A stretch of 64,000 nt of DNA from Polynucleobacter sp. UK-Mo-2m-Kol15 (GCF_018881505.1 NZ_JACVQC010000001.1:2112650-2176649), one strand, 5' to 3'; positions 45,117 through 55,451 are shown, counted from the stretch's first letter. The notes: generated by a model from the letters alone, not told the origin. Made by a program: numbers and translations.

Positions 45117-45944
45117 ATGAGCCCGAAATCCCGGCTGTACACGCTTGTAAAGGCCTGGAAGAACAAACCCTTCCAAGAAGTGCGCGATGCCTGTGGCCAG
45201 CCTTGGCTTGGTCTTAGCAGCGAAGCGCTCGAAGAACACCAATCCTGGTCCCAACGACAAGCGATTAGTAACGAACCCATTTTTAATAGCCAAGGAACTA
45301 AGCTGACGAGCTCTTTATTTACACCATTACTTACCGCCACTGAAACGCAGCTCCTTCGATTGTTCATGGAGGGGCTGGACACGATCACGTACTGGTACCG
45401 CAGTGGTCGGTTCATTCAGGGCATCCTGCCTTTGCCAGCGAAATACTTGGCATCTAGTAAGTTCATAGACGCTTTGAGCGATCTCATCCTCAACTCTAGG
45501 CTTCCAGTTGGGCTAGTGAGCTTAGGAGTTCAGAAGCTAAATGAAGCTGATTCCATCAATTCTTGTAACGAAGGCTTACTAAGAATGCGTCGCCTTGGAG
45601 TCCTCATTCATCTCCTACATTTTTCTGGCTCCAGCTTACAAATCCGCTGGATTGAGGAAATTGAGCCCGAGGGCATTCATATCGAGATAGGCCAATTCCG
45701 AACCAAGGGCTTGCCAAACGAAATGATGTCCCTTGACCAGAAATTTTACGCTCAAATCTATGCGAGCAACGTCACCCTGGTGAAGGATTTAGAGAATGTC
45801 ATGGCAATCGGAGCACAACACTGCTATGGCGGACTCATGATGCCTCCGATAAGCCGACATCAAATGCTACACACCAGTGATAGCCGTATCGCTAAGGCCA
45901 TTTTTTCGCTGCACCCTCATAAAAACCAAAACGGAGACAAGTAA
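45117..45944 (+). CDS. Degenerate EAL-domain protein (probable non-catalytic c-di-GMP-related regulator)
   Basis: 275 residues, no signal peptide or membrane segment. The whole length can be laid on the EAL fold: FTPLLTATETQLL corresponds to FIPLAEETGLI, SRLPVGLVSLGVQK to the strand that normally carries E-I-T-E, MRRLGVLIHLLHFSGSSL to LRxLGVxIALDDFGTGYSSL, EPEGIHIEIGQF to LPVDxLKIDxSF, and AIGAQHCYGGLMMPPIS to ALGCxYxQGYLFxxPxP. The catalytic and metal-binding Glu and Asp residues, including the DD pair, are gone, so it is not expected to hydrolyse c-di-GMP. The ATG at 45117 is preferred over 45111 because GGAGA (45106-45110) then has normal spacing. Its stop overlaps the next ATG (TAATG). 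The EAL assignment rests on pattern similarity alone. Confidence 0.6.
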   Translation: MSPKSRLYTLVKAWKNKPFQEVRDACGQPWLGLSSEALEEHQSWSQRQAISNEPIFNSQGTKLTSSLFTPLLTATETQLLRLFMEGLDTITYWYRSGRFIQGILPLPAKYLASSKFIDALSDLILNSRLPVGLVSLGVQKLNEADSINSCNEGLLRMRRLGVLIHLLHFSGSSLQIRWIEEIEPEGIHIEIGQFRTKGLPNEMMSLDQKFYAQIYASNVTLVKDLENVMAIGAQHCYGGLMMPPISRHQMLHTSDSRIAKAIFSLHPHKNQNGDK

Positions 45945-46567
45945 TGAGAAAACGCGTGATGTTGGTAGATGACCATCCAGCTATGCTGATGGCTTTAAAA
46001 AGTATGCTGCAGGATCAATTACTTTTTGAGATAGCAGGACAGGCACAGAATGGAGAAGAGTGCCTACGCTCAATCAAAGAAGTAAATCCCAATATGGTGA
46101 TCTTAGATTTGGATATGCCCAAGACAGATGGGTTTGATGTCATACGCCGAATTGGCTTGATGCACCCAGAGGTCCGAATTCTGGTCCTCTCTAGTTTAGA
46201 TGAGGCAGTCTATGGTGGCAGAGTTCGATCCTTAGGCGCACATGGTTTTGTTAATAAGACGGCTGGAGCTGATGTCATTTTGGCTGCATGCGTTGCCATC
46301 TCACAGGGATATACCTTTTTCACGCATGGGAAGAATGGCAATACCTCCCTGAGCGATAACGACAAATTGGCGCTGATATCCGATCGCGAGCTACAGGTCA
46401 TGAAGTATCTTGGCAAAGGTAATACAAATCAGCAGATATCGGACTTGCTACACATTAGCAATAAGACGGTAGCAACCTATAAAACCAGAGTCTTCGATAA
46501 ATTAGGTATTAACAATATTGCAGATTTGATCTTGTTCTGCCGCATGAATAACATCATCGAAAGCTAA
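45944..46567 (+). CDS. NarL/BvgA-type response regulator
   Basis: 207 residues: receiver domain (1-120) with acidic pair Asp9-Asp10, phospho-acceptor Asp55 (VILDLDMP) and Lys105, then a LuxR-type helix-turn-helix (about 140-205) including LISDRELQVMKYLGKGNTNQQISDLL and ISNKTVATYKTRVFDKL. The best-known relatives are BvgA and EvgA. It overlaps the EAL-like gene by 1 nt and is followed 7 nt later by a hybrid kinase, which is very likely its partner. The target genes are unknown. Confidence 0.93.
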   Translation: MRKRVMLVDDHPAMLMALKSMLQDQLLFEIAGQAQNGEECLRSIKEVNPNMVILDLDMPKTDGFDVIRRIGLMHPEVRILVLSSLDEAVYGGRVRSLGAHGFVNKTAGADVILAACVAISQGYTFFTHGKNGNTSLSDNDKLALISDRELQVMKYLGKGNTNQQISDLLHISNKTVATYKTRVFDKLGINNIADLILFCRMNNIIES

Positions 46568-46574
46568 AGACGGT

Positions 46575-49004
46575 ATGCATCGATTCATATTGAAAAACAT
46601 ATTCGCACTCTTTTGTGTCTATGAGGGTCTGGTACATGCAGGCTCCTTTAGTGCGGTAGAACAATCATGGATCGATGCCCATCCAGTCGTACGATTTAGT
46701 ATTCACGAAAAATATGCACCCTATCTCACGCCATCCAAAAATCAAGTGTCTGCAGGGCCTTTTCAGGTGCTACTATCAAAAATTGAAGAATGTACTCGAC
46801 AGCAATACATACCAGTATGGAGAAAATCTGACTCGGAGGGATTAAGGCAGCTTGGCAAAGGCGAGGTAGATTTCATCATTGATCCGCCAAGCATTAATAA
46901 CTATGTACTGCAATTTGGATCCCTCTCTGAGCCCATCTTTTGGGGGCATGATGCCGTTATCACCAAATCCTCAGGCAGACTAGATTCGCCTGATTTAAGG
47001 ATTGCATACTTTGATCGGGGCCTTGAGAATGCACCCTCGAGCATTGATGGTCGCAGTGAGGGTAAAGAAATACGGTCCACGCATAACTTAATTCAATCCC
47101 TCATCAAAAATGATATCGAGGCACTAGTCATGCCTATTCGCTTGGCTCACCAACTTATACGCGAAACTTACAGTTCAGATCTAAAAATAGATGGTTTATA
47201 CAGTCGGACTCCTTTTGCCTATCGCTGGCTAATCCCAGATCAAGATGCCCCTTTGCATGGTGTATTGAGCCACTTTCTAAGCGACCTAGATCCGATGGCC
47301 TCGCGCCAACTCTTTGCCTTAGGAATTGAAACTGAAGCAAAGTCAAACATCGCCCCCTGGCTCAGCGCTATCTTCGTCCTCCTAATTGGCGGGGCAATGT
47401 TTTACCAGCTCCAAAGAAAGTATTTCTATCAGAAACAAGCTGCTCTTGACCTATTGCACTCAAAAGAGGAGGCAGAAAAAGCGAATGCTGCCAAGTCTGC
47501 TTTTTTGGCAACTATGAGCCATGAAATTCGTACGCCGATGAATGCCATCTTGGGGGTTCAAGAGCTACTACTTAGTAGCGAGCAGTTTCCCAAAAAAGAT
47601 AAACCACTATTAAAGAGTGCTCAAGCTTCTGCCGAATCTCTTTTGGGTATGCTGAATCAGGTATTGGATATTTCTAAGATTGAAGCTGGCAAGCTTACCC
47701 TGAATCTGGAGCCTTGCAATCCTCATCAATTGATCATGGATATTCATGCAGCATTTTCAACAGTTGCTAAGAAACAGAATCTACTACTCCACACTTCAGT
47801 TGATCCCAGAATCGCGGAAGTACTCATGATTGATTCCTTGCGCCTAAGACAAATTCTTCAGAACTTACTGAGTAACGCAATCAAATTCACTACCGAGGGT
47901 GAAGTCTACTTTTCTATTACCGTCCTGGCAGATGATCACGCGGGTCAATTACTTGAATTCAGGGTCATCGATACTGGGGTAGGCATGGGGAGCGAGCAAA
48001 TTAAATTAGCCCTACAAGCCTTTGAACAATTACCCGCTACTCAAGATTCCCATCTATCGGAGCAAACAAGGGGGACTGGCCTTGGGCTCACTATTACCAA
48101 TCACCTAGTAAACTCCATGAATAGCCATCTCTATTTTGATAGTGCTCCAGGCTTTGGAAGTAATATCCACTTTTCAGTAGCACTTCCCAGAACTAGTGTT
48201 GCGGCTCCACGGGGTCCAGGCTTTGATTCGTCTAGACCTTCATCTAGGACCTTGGTGTCGAAAAAATCCGGGCAAAAAAACTGCGATATTTATGCTTTGG
48301 TGGTTGAAGACCACCCAGCTAGTCGCCAAATTTTATCGCTACAGTTAGAAGCGCTTGGGATCAATACTTGTGTTTGTGAGAACGCTACTGTTGCGCTAGA
48401 GTTAATCAAAGACCATCATTTTGATCTGATGCTGACAGATCAATCGATGCCTGGTATGCAGGGCTCCGAATTAGCCAAACAAATTCGATCCCTAGGCAAC
48501 CGTAACTTAATCATTATTGGCGTCACTGCTGATATTTACGCTCTAGACTCACGTCATCAATTTTTATCCTCTGGCATGAACGGAGTACTGATCAAGCCAC
48601 TCAGCTTAGGCGCTCTTGAGAATGAGCTCATGCGCTACTTTGAGTCCAGCCAAAATTCCATCTGCACCGATGAGCCTTATTCATTTGATGCCTTCTCTAA
48701 TCTCATCAAAAATGATCCTCACCAAATCATTGTGATATTGGAAGAAATCGAAAAAGTTCACCTGGAGACCTTGATTCAATTGCGCTCAGACAATAATCAT
48801 GCCCTAACTAATGAAGCCCATTTTCAGAGCCTAGTTCATAAAGTCAAAGGTGGGTCACAACTATTACAGGCTAATGAATTTATCGATGCCTGTAAATCAC
48901 TTGAAGTTGAGGGGCCTCTGTTAGAACGTATTGAACGATTCATAGCCCTTCTAGAAAAACAAAATCAAACTATCAAGGCTTATAAGAAAAGATATCACCG
49001 GTGA
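46575..49004 (+). CDS. BvgS/EvgS-like hybrid sensor histidine kinase
   Basis: 809 residues. Export signal/TM1 at about 5-22, one periplasmic solute-binding (SBP_bac_3/Venus-flytrap) domain at about 30-250, TM2 at 260-279, dimerisation/phosphoacceptor region with His316 (FLATMSHEIRTPMNAILG), HATPase with N-box Asn434, DTGVG (466-470) and RGTGLGL (499-505), receiver domain with Glu578-Asp579 and Asp622, and a C-terminal Hpt domain with His755 (LVHKVKGG). All four phosphorelay sites of the BvgS scheme are present. It has one flytrap domain, not two, and no clear PAS domain. The ligand is unknown. Confidence 0.93.
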   Translation: MHRFILKNIFALFCVYEGLVHAGSFSAVEQSWIDAHPVVRFSIHEKYAPYLTPSKNQVSAGPFQVLLSKIEECTRQQYIPVWRKSDSEGLRQLGKGEVDFIIDPPSINNYVLQFGSLSEPIFWGHDAVITKSSGRLDSPDLRIAYFDRGLENAPSSIDGRSEGKEIRSTHNLIQSLIKNDIEALVMPIRLAHQLIRETYSSDLKIDGLYSRTPFAYRWLIPDQDAPLHGVLSHFLSDLDPMASRQLFALGIETEAKSNIAPWLSAIFVLLIGGAMFYQLQRKYFYQKQAALDLLHSKEEAEKANAAKSAFLATMSHEIRTPMNAILGVQELLLSSEQFPKKDKPLLKSAQASAESLLGMLNQVLDISKIEAGKLTLNLEPCNPHQLIMDIHAAFSTVAKKQNLLLHTSVDPRIAEVLMIDSLRLRQILQNLLSNAIKFTTEGEVYFSITVLADDHAGQLLEFRVIDTGVGMGSEQIKLALQAFEQLPATQDSHLSEQTRGTGLGLTITNHLVNSMNSHLYFDSAPGFGSNIHFSVALPRTSVAAPRGPGFDSSRPSSRTLVSKKSGQKNCDIYALVVEDHPASRQILSLQLEALGINTCVCENATVALELIKDHHFDLMLTDQSMPGMQGSELAKQIRSLGNRNLIIIGVTADIYALDSRHQFLSSGMNGVLIKPLSLGALENELMRYFESSQNSICTDEPYSFDAFSNLIKNDPHQIIVILEEIEKVHLETLIQLRSDNNHALTNEAHFQSLVHKVKGGSQLLQANEFIDACKSLEVEGPLLERIERFIALLEKQNQTIKAYKKRYHR

Positions 49005-49052
49005 TTTTGGGTCGTTATAAGCTGATGTGCGACAAGGTTTATCCTATTGGAA

Positions 49053-50612
49053 ATGCATACCCAAAATTCCTCACTCATAATCGCCACCCTGTTAGCCAAT
49101 CTATCAGCATGTTTGCTATTCAGCCCACAAGTGCATTCTGCTGAATCGACCTCCCAAGATGCTGCAATTCGGTACATACCTAAGGCTGTAGCTGTAAGCC
49201 TTGAAAAGAATCAGATTCCCAAAGAGGCGATCAGTATTTCAGTGGTAGAAATTGAGCTAGAGCGTCCAGGAAAAGTGAAGGCAAAAACAGAATTAGACTG
49301 GCGCTCCAAGCAGGCCATGAATCCAGCCTCGACTATGAAGCTCATCACCACCCTAACAGGCTTGGATATGCTGGGCCCTCAATATCGTTGGCGTACAAAT
49401 ATCTATACCGATGGATTCATTCGTCAAGGCATCCTTAAGGGTAATCTGTATTTACAGGGTACCGGCGATCCAAAGCTAGTTCCAGAAGAACTCGCCAAAA
49501 TGATGAAGGCGATACAAAATCTAGGTATCCAAAAAATTGATGGCAACCTATTCTTTGATAGAAGTGCCTATGCTCCCAGCGTGATGGAACACAATACAAT
49601 TGATGGCGAATCTCTACGTGCCTACAACGTGCCTCCCGATCCCCTGCTATATGCTTTTAGAACCCTTGCATTTCAACTAAGTAAATCGCGCACTGCCGAC
49701 TTTATTGATATTAGCTACACTCCACCTCTATCCCAACTCAAAGTAATTAATCAAATGCAATTGGTTAATCAATCTTGCGATAGCTGGAAAAGTAATATTC
49801 GCTTTAATTTAGATCCCGAGGGCGATAGAGCCATCACCAACCGACTCATCACTGCGCAGTTCTCTGGCAGCTTTCCAAATACTTGTAAAGGCGTGAACTA
49901 CAACGTCGTTGCTTTAGATGCCAACACTTTTCTGACTCAAGGATTCACTGCAGCCTGGGAATTGGCAGGTGGAACTTGGACTCAAGCACCCACCGGCAAG
50001 TCTGCTACCGTTCCCCTAGCGGCGCGAATGCTGCTGCAGTTTGAGGGAATTCCTTTAGCTGATGACGTCCAAGATATTAATAAGTATTCCAATAACGTCA
50101 TGGCTAGACAGCTGATGCTGACTTTAGCTCTGGAGAAGATGGGTAAACCGGCGAGCACTGAAAATGGGGAGCTCGTCATTCAGAGTTGGCTAAAGGGTTT
50201 AGGGCTTCAGTTCCCAGAACTCGTAATTGAAAATGGCTCCGGTCTATCACGTAATGAGGCAATCTCAGCTGAGCATATGAATCAACTATTAGTTGTAGCT
50301 CGCAACTTATCCGTAGCGGAAACGTTTTACAACAGCCTACCGATTGCGGGTACAGATGGTACGATGCGCAATCGGCTGATGGCACATTTACGGAAATTTC
50401 TGCACTTAAAGAAAAAACCTGAGGCTCGAATCAAAACAGGATCACTTGCTGATGTCAGGGCTATATCAGGCTATGTAATGAGTAAGTCTGGAAAGATGTA
50501 TGCGGTGACCTCATTCATTAATCACCCCAATGCGTGGAGAGGTTTAGACGCGCATGATCAACTTTTATCGTGGCTACTTGATGATGGTCCAGAACCAAAA
50601 CACGCTCGCTGA
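49053..50612 (+). CDS. dacB: D-alanyl-D-alanine carboxypeptidase/endopeptidase (PBP4, DacB family)
   Basis: Periplasmic S13-family peptidase that trims peptidoglycan peptides. The 519-residue protein has a signal peptide (about 1-35, ending near VHSA), the active-site SxxK MNPASTMKLITTLTGL, SNNVMARQL (the SxN motif) and KTGSLADVRAISGY (KTG motif). A TTG two codons upstream (49047) is an alternative start. Its last 55 nt lie antisense to the 3' end of the sua5-like gene. Confidence 0.94.
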   Translation: MHTQNSSLIIATLLANLSACLLFSPQVHSAESTSQDAAIRYIPKAVAVSLEKNQIPKEAISISVVEIELERPGKVKAKTELDWRSKQAMNPASTMKLITTLTGLDMLGPQYRWRTNIYTDGFIRQGILKGNLYLQGTGDPKLVPEELAKMMKAIQNLGIQKIDGNLFFDRSAYAPSVMEHNTIDGESLRAYNVPPDPLLYAFRTLAFQLSKSRTADFIDISYTPPLSQLKVINQMQLVNQSCDSWKSNIRFNLDPEGDRAITNRLITAQFSGSFPNTCKGVNYNVVALDANTFLTQGFTAAWELAGGTWTQAPTGKSATVPLAARMLLQFEGIPLADDVQDINKYSNNVMARQLMLTLALEKMGKPASTENGELVIQSWLKGLGLQFPELVIENGSGLSRNEAISAEHMNQLLVVARNLSVAETFYNSLPIAGTDGTMRNRLMAHLRKFLHLKKKPEARIKTGSLADVRAISGYVMSKSGKMYAVTSFINHPNAWRGLDAHDQLLSWLLDDGPEPKHAR

Positions 50613-51652
50613 AGTCGATCTCGGACGCCATCCCACTCTTCGCCTGCTGGCGGTTCTGGATACAGAATCAAATCCCAGCCCTGCTGATCTAAATCTCGCA
50701 AAGATCGATATAAACGACTTGCAAATGTAGCGCTATCACTAGGCACAATCACCTCCTCAAAATGCACGGATGGATGCCCATCTTCGCCTAACGAAGAGTC
50801 TGAATCCCATACGGCAACCGCCACTCTTGACTTGATATCGGGGAATTCACTAAGCGCATCCAAGACTCTGCCTGGTGCATACATTCTCAAAGAGGTTGTC
50901 GGAGCGTAATGAGCTCGTAGGCTGCCAGAGACTCTTGGTGTATCGCTATTCTGTTTTATTGAGCCAAGCTCACTAGGTAAGTAGACTTTGATACCAGTCT
51001 TGCTAAAAATTTCTCCGGGAGTAATGAGGCCTGGCCGCAACAAGATCGGATGATCACCGGAAGATAGATCAATAATGGTCGACTCAATCCCAACTTCGCA
51101 ATCACCGCCATCTAAAATCATCAAGTCCAATATATCCTCAAACTCACTTCGCACGTCGGCAGCACTTGTGGGAGATACTTTTCCGAAACGATTGGCCGAT
51201 GGAGCAACCACCCCACCCTTAAACCTCCGAAGCAACTCTTGTGCAATCGGATGGGCAGGTGCACGAATCGCAACGGTATCCTGACCACCAGTCAGTTCAT
51301 TTAAAACACTTTTATCTTTTTTAAAGACTAAGGTCAGTGGGCCCGGCCAAAAAGCTTGAATAAGTTTGAGGGCATCTTCTGATAAATCCCTTACCCATGG
51401 CGCTAGCACTGGCACCCAATCAACTTGAGCTTCATCGAACTTATCGGGGGCCGCCAAGTGCACAATCAGCGGGTGATTAGATGGCCTGCCCTTAACGGTA
51501 AAAATCTGTTTAATTGCTTCAGGGTTTTTAGCATCCGCTCCTAAGCCATAAACCGTCTCGGTCGGAAAGGCGACCAAACCACCGTCTCGTAGAGTTTGTA
51601 CTGCTTCTTTAATTACCGCAGTTGTATGCAATACGCTACCATCACCAGACAT
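50558..51652 (-). CDS. L-threonylcarbamoyladenylate synthase (Sua5/YwlC type)
   Basis: Makes threonylcarbamoyl-AMP for the t6A37 modification of ANN-decoding tRNAs. The 364-residue protein has the YrdC domain with GGLVAFPTETVYGLGADA, KGRPSNHPLIVH and APSANRFGKVSPT, plus the C-terminal SUA5 domain (from about 230, SGSLRAHYAPTTSLRMY). This is the long two-domain form, unlike the short TsaC of E. coli. It starts 2 nt after purK and is the last gene of the pgk-to-sua5 operon. Confidence 0.94.
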   Translation of the reverse strand: MSGDGSVLHTTAVIKEAVQTLRDGGLVAFPTETVYGLGADAKNPEAIKQIFTVKGRPSNHPLIVHLAAPDKFDEAQVDWVPVLAPWVRDLSEDALKLIQAFWPGPLTLVFKKDKSVLNELTGGQDTVAIRAPAHPIAQELLRRFKGGVVAPSANRFGKVSPTSAADVRSEFEDILDLMILDGGDCEVGIESTIIDLSSGDHPILLRPGLITPGEIFSKTGIKVYLPSELGSIKQNSDTPRVSGSLRAHYAPTTSLRMYAPGRVLDALSEFPDIKSRVAVAVWDSDSSLGEDGHPSVHFEEVIVPSDSATFASRLYRSLRDLDQQGWDLILYPEPPAGEEWDGVRDRLQRACFGSGPSSSSHDKS

Positions 51653-51654
51653 TG

Positions 51655-52839
51655 CTAGGGCTCGATCCCTAATTCAACAGCGACCACCGCACAATTATTA
51701 CGCGCTTGGCTAAGTGACTCGCCTAAACAATTAATATGCCCCATCTTGCGACCGATGCGTGGATCGGACTTGCCATATAGATGTAACTTGGCATCCGGGT
51801 GAGAGAGCGCCTTATCCCAAGCGGGTTCTCTTGCCTTATCTTCGCTACCCTCGTACCAAAGATCGCCCAAAATATTGAGCATAGAGACAGGGGCTAGCAA
51901 GCGTGTGTCACCCAGGGGTAACCGAGCCATACTTCTAACCTGTTGCTCGAACTGACTGCTGACACAGGCATCCATGGTGTAGTGACCAGAGTTATGGGGA
52001 CGCGGGGCAATTTCATTTGCAACAATATCTCCGCCTTTTAGAACGAAGAACTCTACACATAAAACACCCACGTAATCAATCTTACGAATCAGCGCTTTAG
52101 CAGCTTCAATCATTTTTTTCTCTTGTCCAGGCTTAAGTGATGGCGCTGGCACAGTAGAGGTATGCAATATACCGTTGCGGTGAATATTTTGAGATACAGG
52201 ATATGCCACTACAGCATCATCATATCCACGAACCACCAAAGCAGATACCTCAAAATCTAAATCCATGCGCTTTTCAAGAACACAAGGCACTTTTCCTAAC
52301 CCTACCCAAGCTGCAACTAAGTTACTAGAGTCATAAACAGTAATTTGACCCTTGCCGTCATAACCCATTCGTGCAGTTTTCAGAATACCTGGGAATAGGT
52401 CGGCTGGCACATGCTCAATATCAGCATCATGCTCAATAACACAGTAAGGTGCAGGGCCAATATTGGTCTCAGATTTCCAGGTGGCTAAGAACTTTTTCTC
52501 AGCAACGCGGTTTTGAGCCAATGAAACGCAACTACTGCGAGGCGCTACAAAGACACCTAAAGACTCCAGCTCATCCAAGGCTTGCGCTGGAACATTTTCA
52601 AATTCGGTGCTGACAGATTTACACAGGGCAGCCATCTCTTTTAAAGCAGCAGAGTCTGTGTAATCAGCCTGAATGAATTTTTCCGCAATCGATCCAGCAG
52701 GACTGTCCGATCCAGGATCAAGAACGCAGACCTTGTACCCCATGGCTTGAGCGGCTTGTGTAAACATTCGCCCCAATTGACCACCACCCAATATTCCCAA
52801 ATATGAGCCCGGCAAAATAGGCTCCATACGATCTGCCAT
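51655..52839 (-). CDS. purK: N5-carboxyaminoimidazole ribonucleotide synthase
   Basis: ATP-grasp enzyme that carboxylates AIR to N5-CAIR in purine synthesis. The 394-residue protein has the N-terminal LGILGGGQLGRMFTQAA, KTARMGYDGKGQ and the ATP-grasp metal site around EFFVLKGGDIVANEIAPRPHNSGHYT. It starts 4 nt after purE, the usual pair. Confidence 0.97.
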   Translation of the reverse strand: MADRMEPILPGSYLGILGGGQLGRMFTQAAQAMGYKVCVLDPGSDSPAGSIAEKFIQADYTDSAALKEMAALCKSVSTEFENVPAQALDELESLGVFVAPRSSCVSLAQNRVAEKKFLATWKSETNIGPAPYCVIEHDADIEHVPADLFPGILKTARMGYDGKGQITVYDSSNLVAAWVGLGKVPCVLEKRMDLDFEVSALVVRGYDDAVVAYPVSQNIHRNGILHTSTVPAPSLKPGQEKKMIEAAKALIRKIDYVGVLCVEFFVLKGGDIVANEIAPRPHNSGHYTMDACVSSQFEQQVRSMARLPLGDTRLLAPVSMLNILGDLWYEGSEDKAREPAWDKALSHPDAKLHLYGKSDPRIGRKMGHINCLGESLSQARNNCAVVAVELGIEP

Positions 52840-52843
52840 CTGA

Positions 52844-53338
52844 TTAATATCCAGGCAAATTCATGGAACGCGCGGTATCGGACTGCTTCGCACGAAACTC
52901 TTCTAACTGTTTTGCTAAGGCAGAATCGTTGACTGCCAAATTAGCAATCACGTGCAGTGCTGCATTTGCAGCCCCTGCCTCACCAATGGCAAATGTCGCA
53001 ACTGGAATGCCTTTTGGCATCTGAACAATGGAATAGAGAGAGTCCTCTCCGCGCAAATACTTACTGGCAACTGGGACGCCATAAATAGGCACAATGGTTT
53101 TTGATGCCAACATTCCCGGTAAATGCGCAGCGCCACCAGCACCAGCAATGATGGCTTTTAGACCATTCTTGGAGGCATTCTCGGCGTAGGCAAACATGTC
53201 ATCTGGCATACGATGGGCAGATACCACCTTGGCCTCATGAACAATACCAAATTGCTCCAGTATTTGAGCGGCGTGTTGCATGGTATCCCAATCTGAATTG
53301 GATCCCATTACTATTCCGACTACCGGCTTTTTGCTCAT
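52844..53338 (-). CDS. purE: N5-carboxyaminoimidazole ribonucleotide mutase (class I PurE)
   Basis: Converts N5-CAIR to CAIR. The 164-residue protein has [29 protein letters not shown] and the [14 protein letters not shown] motif of class I PurE. It lies upstream of purK, with an 82-nt gap to purC. Confidence 0.97.
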   Translation of the reverse strand: MSKKPVVGIVMGSNSDWDTMQHAAQILEQFGIVHEAKVVSAHRMPDDMFAYAENASKNGLKAIIAGAGGAAHLPGMLASKTIVPIYGVPVASKYLRGEDSLYSIVQMPKGIPVATFAIGEAGAANAALHVIANLAVNDSALAKQLEEFRAKQSDTARSMNLPGY

Positions 53339-53420
53339 TTACCTCTCCAAATGCCCTGATTTACATCGTTAATCTAACTAAGAAGCTATTATCCCAGCCT
53401 TTTTTAGAGCCCCAAGGAAA

Positions 53421-54317
53421 TTAGGCATTAGTGAGGCGAGCGAGGGCTTCGCGGTACTTTTGCGCTGTTTTATCAATAACATCTACTGGCAACGCAGGTG
53501 CTGGTGCGGTTTTTGGCCAAAGCCTACCCTCGACCATGGCCGTTTCGAGCCAATCCCGAACAAATTGCTTGTCATAGGAAGGGGGGTTTGCGCCCACATG
53601 ATAGGTTTCAGCCGGCCAAAATCGAGAAGAATCGGCAGTAAGGATTTCATCCATCAACACCAACTGGCCAGCATCATCCAAACCAAATTCAAACTTGGTA
53701 TCAGCAATGATGATGCCGCGAGTCGCGGCGTATTCCGAAGCCTCTTTGTATAAGCGAATACTGACCTCACGAATTTGATTGGCTAACTTCTCACCAATCA
53801 TCTCGATGACTTTGTCAAAGGATATGTTTTCATCATGCTCACCTAACTCTGCTTTAGCGGCAGGCGTGAAAATAGGTTCAGGCAACTTCTGTGCATTTTC
53901 TAAACCTGCTGGCAATGTGATGCCGCAAACCTTGCCAGTTTCTTTGTAATCCTTCCAACCACTACCAGCTAGGTAACCACGCACTACCGCTTCAACCAAA
54001 ATTGGCTTCAGTCGTTTGGCCACTACTGCACGACCTTTAACCTGATCCACCTCATCGGCAGGCACAACGCTTTCAGGATCAATGCCCGTCAAGTGATTAG
54101 GAATTACGTTAGCTAACTTAGCAAACCAAAAGTTGGCCATTTGGTTAAGCACAATACCCTTTTCGGGAATAGGCTGACCCATCACTACGTCAAATGCAGA
54201 CAAGCGATCCGTAGTGATCATGAGTAGCTTGTCATCACCCAATGCGTAGACATCACGCACTTTCCCTTTGGAGAGCAAAGGCAATGACTTAATAGAGGTG
54301 GCATACAAAGCTGGCAT
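53421..54317 (-). CDS. purC: Phosphoribosylaminoimidazole-succinocarboxamide (SAICAR) synthase
   Basis: Joins CAIR and aspartate. The 298-residue protein has the [37 protein letters not shown] N-terminus (18-50), [13 protein letters not shown] and the DTKFEFGLD region near 205-213. This is the longer SAICAR synthase subfamily. It starts 7 nt after fba. Confidence 0.97.
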   Translation of the reverse strand: MPALYATSIKSLPLLSKGKVRDVYALGDDKLLMITTDRLSAFDVVMGQPIPEKGIVLNQMANFWFAKLANVIPNHLTGIDPESVVPADEVDQVKGRAVVAKRLKPILVEAVVRGYLAGSGWKDYKETGKVCGITLPAGLENAQKLPEPIFTPAAKAELGEHDENISFDKVIEMIGEKLANQIREVSIRLYKEASEYAATRGIIIADTKFEFGLDDAGQLVLMDEILTADSSRFWPAETYHVGANPPSYDKQFVRDWLETAMVEGRLWPKTAPAPALPVDVIDKTAQKYREALARLTNA

Positions 54318-54324
54318 AGTTACT

Positions 54325-55389
54325 TCACTTCACGATCTGGGCTAATTTGCCACTCTTATACAGCTCAGCCATTTTTTCCAGGGGAATGGGCTTAATTTTA
54401 GATGCTTGGCCTGCGCTACCAAAGGCATTAAAACGTGCGATACATACCTTCTTAGCTGCTTCACGCGCAGGCTTTAAATAATCACGTGGGTCAAATTTGC
54501 TCGGGTTCTCAAACAGATAGCGACGGATCGCGCCAGTCATCGCCAACCGAATATCAGTATCAATATTGATCTTGCGAACACCGTTCTTAATACCTTCTTG
54601 AATTTCTTCAACCGGCACACCATAAGTTTCTTTCATATCGCCACCAAACTCACGAATCTCGGCGAGCAGCTCTTGCGGAACGCTTGACGAACCATGCATC
54701 ACTAAATGCGTATTCGGAATCCGTGTATGAATCTCTTTAATACGCTCGATTGCCAAGATGTCACCAGTGGGCTTCTTAGTAAACTTATATGCGCCATGGC
54801 TAGTGCCAATAGCAATCGCCAAGGCATCGCACTGTGTAGCCTTTACAAAATCAGCCGCTTGCTCAACGTCTGTTAGCAATTGCTCGCGCGTCATTTTGCC
54901 ATCAGCACCATGACCATCTTCTTTATCACCCTGCATAGTCTCCAAAGAACCAAGAACGCCTAGCTCAGCCTCAACAGTAACCCCAATAGAGTGAGAGAAC
55001 TTCACCACCTCTCTAGACACATCTACGTTGTATTCATAACTAGCAACAGTTTTGCCGTCAGCCTCTAAAGAGCCGTCCATCATCACACTAGTAAAGCCAC
55101 TCTTAATAGCAGCCATACACACTGCTGGACTTTGGCCATGGTCTTGATGCATTACGACTGGAATATGTGGATAAGCTTCAACTGCCGCAGAAATTAAATG
55201 ACGCAAGAAAGATTCACCAGCATATTTACGAGCACCGGCAGATGCTTGCATGATGACCGGAGAATCTGCCTCATGAGCAGCCTCCATGATCGCCGTGACT
55301 TGCTCTAAATTGTTAACGTTAAATGCTGGCAAGCCATAGCCATTTTCAGCAGCATGATCCAAGAGTTGTCGTAAAGATACTAAAGCCAT
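54325..55389 (-). CDS. fba: Fructose-bisphosphate aldolase, class II
   Basis: Zinc-dependent aldolase of glycolysis and gluconeogenesis. The 354-residue protein has [14 protein letters not shown] (zinc His), [38 protein letters not shown] and [14 protein letters not shown]. Its sequence type is the Calvin-cycle-like class IIB subfamily common in betaproteobacteria. It lies between pyk and purC. Confidence 0.96.
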   Translation of the reverse strand: MALVSLRQLLDHAAENGYGLPAFNVNNLEQVTAIMEAAHEADSPVIMQASAGARKYAGESFLRHLISAAVEAYPHIPVVMHQDHGQSPAVCMAAIKSGFTSVMMDGSLEADGKTVASYEYNVDVSREVVKFSHSIGVTVEAELGVLGSLETMQGDKEDGHGADGKMTREQLLTDVEQAADFVKATQCDALAIAIGTSHGAYKFTKKPTGDILAIERIKEIHTRIPNTHLVMHGSSSVPQELLAEIREFGGDMKETYGVPVEEIQEGIKNGVRKINIDTDIRLAMTGAIRRYLFENPSKFDPRDYLKPAREAAKKVCIARFNAFGSAGQASKIKPIPLEKMAELYKSGKLAQIVK

Positions 55390-55451
55390 GATGACCTCTT
55401 AATTAGAAATGTTAGTGATAAAGAATTTGAAGGGTTATGCTCTAAAGTGAA

